The translations under genes and the position numbers were made by a program. Shown here piece after piece: positions 61,617 through 64,000 of a stretch of 64,000 nt of DNA. Every line of letters starts with the position of its first letter. Positions within the stretch are counted from its first letter, which is position 1. The DNA lies in contig NZ_JADEWZ010000028.1 in assembly GCF_015207425.1 (NCBI RefSeq), positions 1-64,000 of the forward strand. The letters run 5' to 3'. Under the pieces are notes generated by a model. That model ran no database searches and had not been told where the DNA came from. It was given only the letters and a program-made list of their open reading frames with translations. The stretch comes from Lusitaniella coriacea LEGE 07157. Lineage in GTDB: Bacteria > Cyanobacteriota > Cyanobacteriia > Cyanobacteriales > Spirulinaceae.

Positions 61617-62022
61617 TGGTTAAAACAGTACTGGATCCGCACTGACTTGTTGGTTACTTTAGAATTACTCAAATTCAAAAGCCACACATCACCCTTTAGA
61701 GTTAACTCTTAGGAAACCGAATGCGGGAAGAAGCAATGATGATGCTGGAGTTTATGGAATGGCAGGAAGCGGCGGATGCGATTAAGACAAGGGATTGCGC
61801 GCGCGATCGCGGACAGGGCAGTAACCTACGATTTAGCCCGTTTAATCATTGGCATACTGCCATCTGAGTTGGGGGCATCGTCATACAATGTTCCAATCTC
61901 TCAAAGATATTCCTACTCTTTTTTTCGGGGGGGGAAGTCATTGAGAAGCAAAAATTCTGTATAAAATGTCCATAGGGATAGATAAACCGCGTCTAGCTTG
62001 AAAACCTTAACTTTGAAAGCAT
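61617..62022. other. 406-bp region with icd scar 1 and the R4 repeat
   Basis: Contains the displaced icd fragment (61737-61846), a T7/G8 homopolymer junction near 61919-61935, and the 27-bp repeat R4 (61983-62009), identical to 38356-38382, which ends 13 bp before the next start codon. Confidence 0.6.
61737..61846 (+). pseudogene. Displaced icd 3' fragment 1
   Basis: About 110 bp nearly identical to icd bases 60361-60469 (codons for [19 protein letters not shown] through DLARLM), with a few substitutions and one added base that breaks the frame. It has no start of its own and ends abruptly. Confidence 0.85.
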
Positions 62023-62712
62023 ATGGGTCGGTGGCTTGGTAACGTCATTTATATCGACAGAAATCCGAACAATCCAGATAAAGGATGGGGATGGGTAGAA
62101 GTTGCAACGGAGGACATGAAACGTTTTGGTCTTTCCAATAAGCAGCCCACAATGAGGAGAGTAACTAAGACAAAAGAAATTACGACTACACGATATAAAG
62201 ACTCAATCCCATATACTGAAACCTATACTCACACCTATGAAAATTTTGTTCGTGTTCCATCTAGGGGTAAAGCTGGCGCGAAAAAATTCACACTGAATAT
62301 TGATGGGGAACTTATTACGATAAAAGCACAAAAATCTCTGACTATCCAAGCAATATGTGCATGGGTTAAAACTTGGGCAAGTTCAAATACCATGATTATT
62401 ACTCCAGGTAATAGAACGCTCTCTCTTGATGGTGAGAAACTGGCTCATCAAGCTCATTTTGTTTACTTTATTTTCAACAAAGATAGCAATGCGATTAAAA
62501 TAGGTCGGACGAAAGATTTGGAAAAGAGGATGAAGGCACTTCAAACATCCAGTCCAGCCGAACTGAAGCTGATTAAGTCAGTGCAGGTTAAAGGAAGCGA
62601 AGAAGCTCACAAACTAGAACAGTCTCTGCATAAACAGTTCAGTGAAATTAGATTGGCTGGAGAGTGGTTCAAGGCTGAAGCAAATCTTCTAGAGTACATC
62701 AGTCAGTTGTGA
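62023..62712 (+). CDS. GIY-YIG (T5orf172/MUG113-type) nuclease-domain protein
   Basis: 229-aa protein. Residues 1-140 are not recognised (start MGRWLGNVIYIDRN, with TRYKDSIPYTETYTHTYENF in the middle). The C-terminal 90 residues match the T5orf172 branch of GIY-YIG nucleases: FVYFIFNKDSNAIKIGRTKD (Y-F in place of GIY/YIG, then the KIGRT motif), MKALQTSSPAELKLIKS, and EQSLHKQFSEIRLAGEWFKA (catalytic Glu region). Such domains are common in phages and mobile elements. It is AT-rich and lies between two icd scars, which supports horizontal arrival. Confidence 0.78.
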   Translation: MGRWLGNVIYIDRNPNNPDKGWGWVEVATEDMKRFGLSNKQPTMRRVTKTKEITTTRYKDSIPYTETYTHTYENFVRVPSRGKAGAKKFTLNIDGELITIKAQKSLTIQAICAWVKTWASSNTMIITPGNRTLSLDGEKLAHQAHFVYFIFNKDSNAIKIGRTKDLEKRMKALQTSSPAELKLIKSVQVKGSEEAHKLEQSLHKQFSEIRLAGEWFKAEANLLEYISQL

Positions 62713-63116
62713 CAGTAGCGACAGCATAATAACCCGGCTGGAGCGGACTGAAGGGATATCTCGGTAGAGGATACAAAATTTTAGCAGCCGTTCAGCCGGA
62801 ACGTTAGAGCAATTTCTACTACATTAATCTCTTGGCAGCCTCTTTGAGCTTTTATCCGTAGGTGATATCAAATCTTCCTAATTGCACATCATAAAAATTC
62901 ACCGTGTCACCGCGTCTCCCTTTCTCCGTGTCAATCCTCACTTTCGAGCATTCAACCGGATTTTATATGGCGCGATCGCGGACAGAGCAGTAACCTATAA
63001 TTTAGCCCGTTTAATGGAAAGAAGCCAAAAACCAGCATCGCAAGGTCTTGGAATCCCCTTCCTCAAAGACACTCAGCGTAGCGAAGTGACTTAGGGAGAG
63101 GAGGATGTTAATATTG
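62713..63116. other. 404-bp region with inverted R2 repeat and icd scar 2
   Basis: Contains an inverted R2 repeat (about 62865-62940), including the 36-bp module found twice at 38129-38216, followed by the second icd fragment (62970-63018). No gene recognised. Confidence 0.6.
62970..63018 (+). pseudogene. Displaced icd 3' fragment 2
   Basis: 49 bp matching icd bases 60425-60473 ([16 protein letters not shown] codons) with three substitutions; the local frame still reads [16 protein letters not shown]. Confidence 0.75.
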
Positions 63117-64000
63117 CTATTCTTCCAGAGAACCCAACAACTCTCCCCAAGATTCAAGAATGATTTGTAGGGGTTGCGGTAATTTATCCCTGTCGTAGTC
63201 CGCAACGTTTGTGACTCCCCGTTGACTCATCAGGGTCATCCCGATAATATCTGCCGATCCCGGTGGTGGCGGGAAATTCAAGCCATCATAGCGGGTGAAA
63301 TTCTGCTGCCTGAGAGTGCGTTGAAAATTGCGAACCTGCTGGCGCGAAACCCGGTGCGTTTGAGGTTGTCCGTTCCCGATAAAACTCGATTGTCGCGTCA
63401 CTTTCCCATTCGACCAAAGGGTTATTTCGGTCATTCCCCCGACAAAACCACCAGAGGAAATTGCACGGAAGATTGCGCCTTTTGGCAGGGACGTTCGATC
63501 TTCATCGCGATCGCGATTGTTGGCAAGGCGACTCTCTGGAACGTTTAAACGCACGTCAGATCCGTTGGCATCGGTGTGATAAATCAGTCGGTTTTCTCCG
63601 CTTTCTACTGTCACCTTCCAGCCAAAAATTCCAATGTCCGGACAAGCGGCGCGATCGCGGTAAATCCCCAAACACCCATCCCAAGTACGACGCTGAACGG
63701 CTGTAACCCTCAGTCTTTCAGGGGAAAGTCCGGTTCGACGCGCGGCGGCATTGAGAACGGATTGTTTCACCGAAGTAGGGAATGCAGCAGTGTCTTCTGA
63801 GTTCACCCGACTGGCATTAACATTCAAACGCACTTCAGAATTATCTTGATTGGTGTGATACACCAACAGACTATTATCCGTCCCCTCGATCGCCACTTGC
63901 CAACCGAAAATAGCAATCTTCGTGCAGATTTGACGGGGATCTTCGTAGATTCCAAAGCATCCATCCCACACTTGTGGAAAGGCTTCGGTAATACGCAGTT
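63117..64000 (-). CDS. Protein with duplicated Cys-containing domain, 5' end outside window
   Basis: Partial gene; the frame is still open at the right edge of the window. At least 294 residues are visible. Two related units of about 95 residues follow each other: LRITEAFPQVWDGCFGIYED...FGWQVAIE...LLVYHTNQDNSEVRLN and LRVTAVQRRTWDGCLGIYRD...FGWKVTVE...LIYHTDANGSDVRLN, each with a conserved WDGC...C pair. The C-terminal 120 residues (FRAISSGGFVGGMTEITLWS, TRQSSFIGNGQPQTHRVSRQ) form a separate domain. The family was not identified. Probably extracytoplasmic, judging from the cysteine pairs, but the N-terminus is not visible. Confidence 0.7.
   Translation of the reverse strand, partial: LRITEAFPQVWDGCFGIYEDPRQICTKIAIFGWQVAIEGTDNSLLVYHTNQDNSEVRLNVNASRVNSEDTAAFPTSVKQSVLNAAARRTGLSPERLRVTAVQRRTWDGCLGIYRDRAACPDIGIFGWKVTVESGENRLIYHTDANGSDVRLNVPESRLANNRDRDEDRTSLPKGAIFRAISSGGFVGGMTEITLWSNGKVTRQSSFIGNGQPQTHRVSRQQVRNFQRTLRQQNFTRYDGLNFPPPPGSADIIGMTLMSQRGVTNVADYDRDKLPQPLQIILESWGELLGSLEE

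Noticed and set aside
61776-61964. 62-codon plus-strand frame after the small helical gene
   Set aside because: Its first part is the frame-shifted icd fragment; the rest has no coding character.

Overview
The window reads as cyanobacterial DNA. Both strands are full of the octamer GCGATCGC (HIP1), and several genes are cyanobacterial hallmarks: Psb29/Thf1, a DUF928 protein, a DUF4350/MoxR pair, an orthocaspase, a CyRepA1-type replication protein, and an isocitrate dehydrogenase with the cyanobacterial insertion. No rRNA, transposase, integrase or CRISPR array was seen. The genus cannot be named from the sequence alone.

Layout. 0-4.7 kb: glyQ, comEC, then two base-identical tRNA-Ser(CGA) genes bracketing a GyrB-like protein whose ATP-binding motifs are lost. 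4.7-11.7 kb: housekeeping genes mostly on the minus strand (sdhA, a dihydroorotase-like gene, a TPR protein, an amino-acid-binding protein, rplT, rpmI, a low-Mr phosphatase) plus a Band-7 protein. 12-16.3 kb: an SGNH-like membrane protein, a GH57 enzyme and a DUF1653 protein. 16.7-24.4 kb: three large signalling genes (REC-wHTH-Hpt-REC-REC-GGDEF, HisKA-EAL and a REC/GAF/PAS histidine kinase), probably one c-di-GMP/phosphorelay module. 24.7-34.5 kb: rhomboid, Uma2 protein, transglutaminase, DUF928, a DUF5009-type acyltransferase, an AI-2E-type permease and an alpha/beta hydrolase. 34.7-37.8 kb: the CyRepA1-type primase-helicase, followed by a repeat-rich 760-bp region. 38.5-44 kb: Thf1, an FHA protein, a CocE-type hydrolase, a Gly-every-fifth-residue repeat protein and a VanY-type peptidase. 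44.2-49.7 kb: a 1243-aa caspase-hydrolase fusion, an MCE protein and a decayed toxin-antitoxin pair. 49.7-57 kb: a 58-aa conserved protein, a histidine kinase with a binding protein, a polysaccharide deacetylase and the MoxR/DUF4350 pair. 57.2-60.6 kb: two PRC/DUF2382 proteins and icd. 60.6-64 kb: an accessory stretch with a lipoprotein, a small helical protein, a GIY-YIG protein, two displaced copies of the icd 3' end and a partial gene running off the right edge.

The intergenic DNA carries several families of dispersed short repeats. One is a MITE-like element with imperfect terminal inverted repeats (30956-31074 and 40031-40230). Another is a modular repeat whose left end abuts stop codons and which carries a nested hairpin. 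The strongest signs of lateral movement are the tRNA-Ser/GyrB-like cassette and the serial icd 3'-end scars. The strongest unusual proteins are the caspase-hydrolase fusion, the GyrB-like pseudo-ATPase and the pentad-repeat protein.
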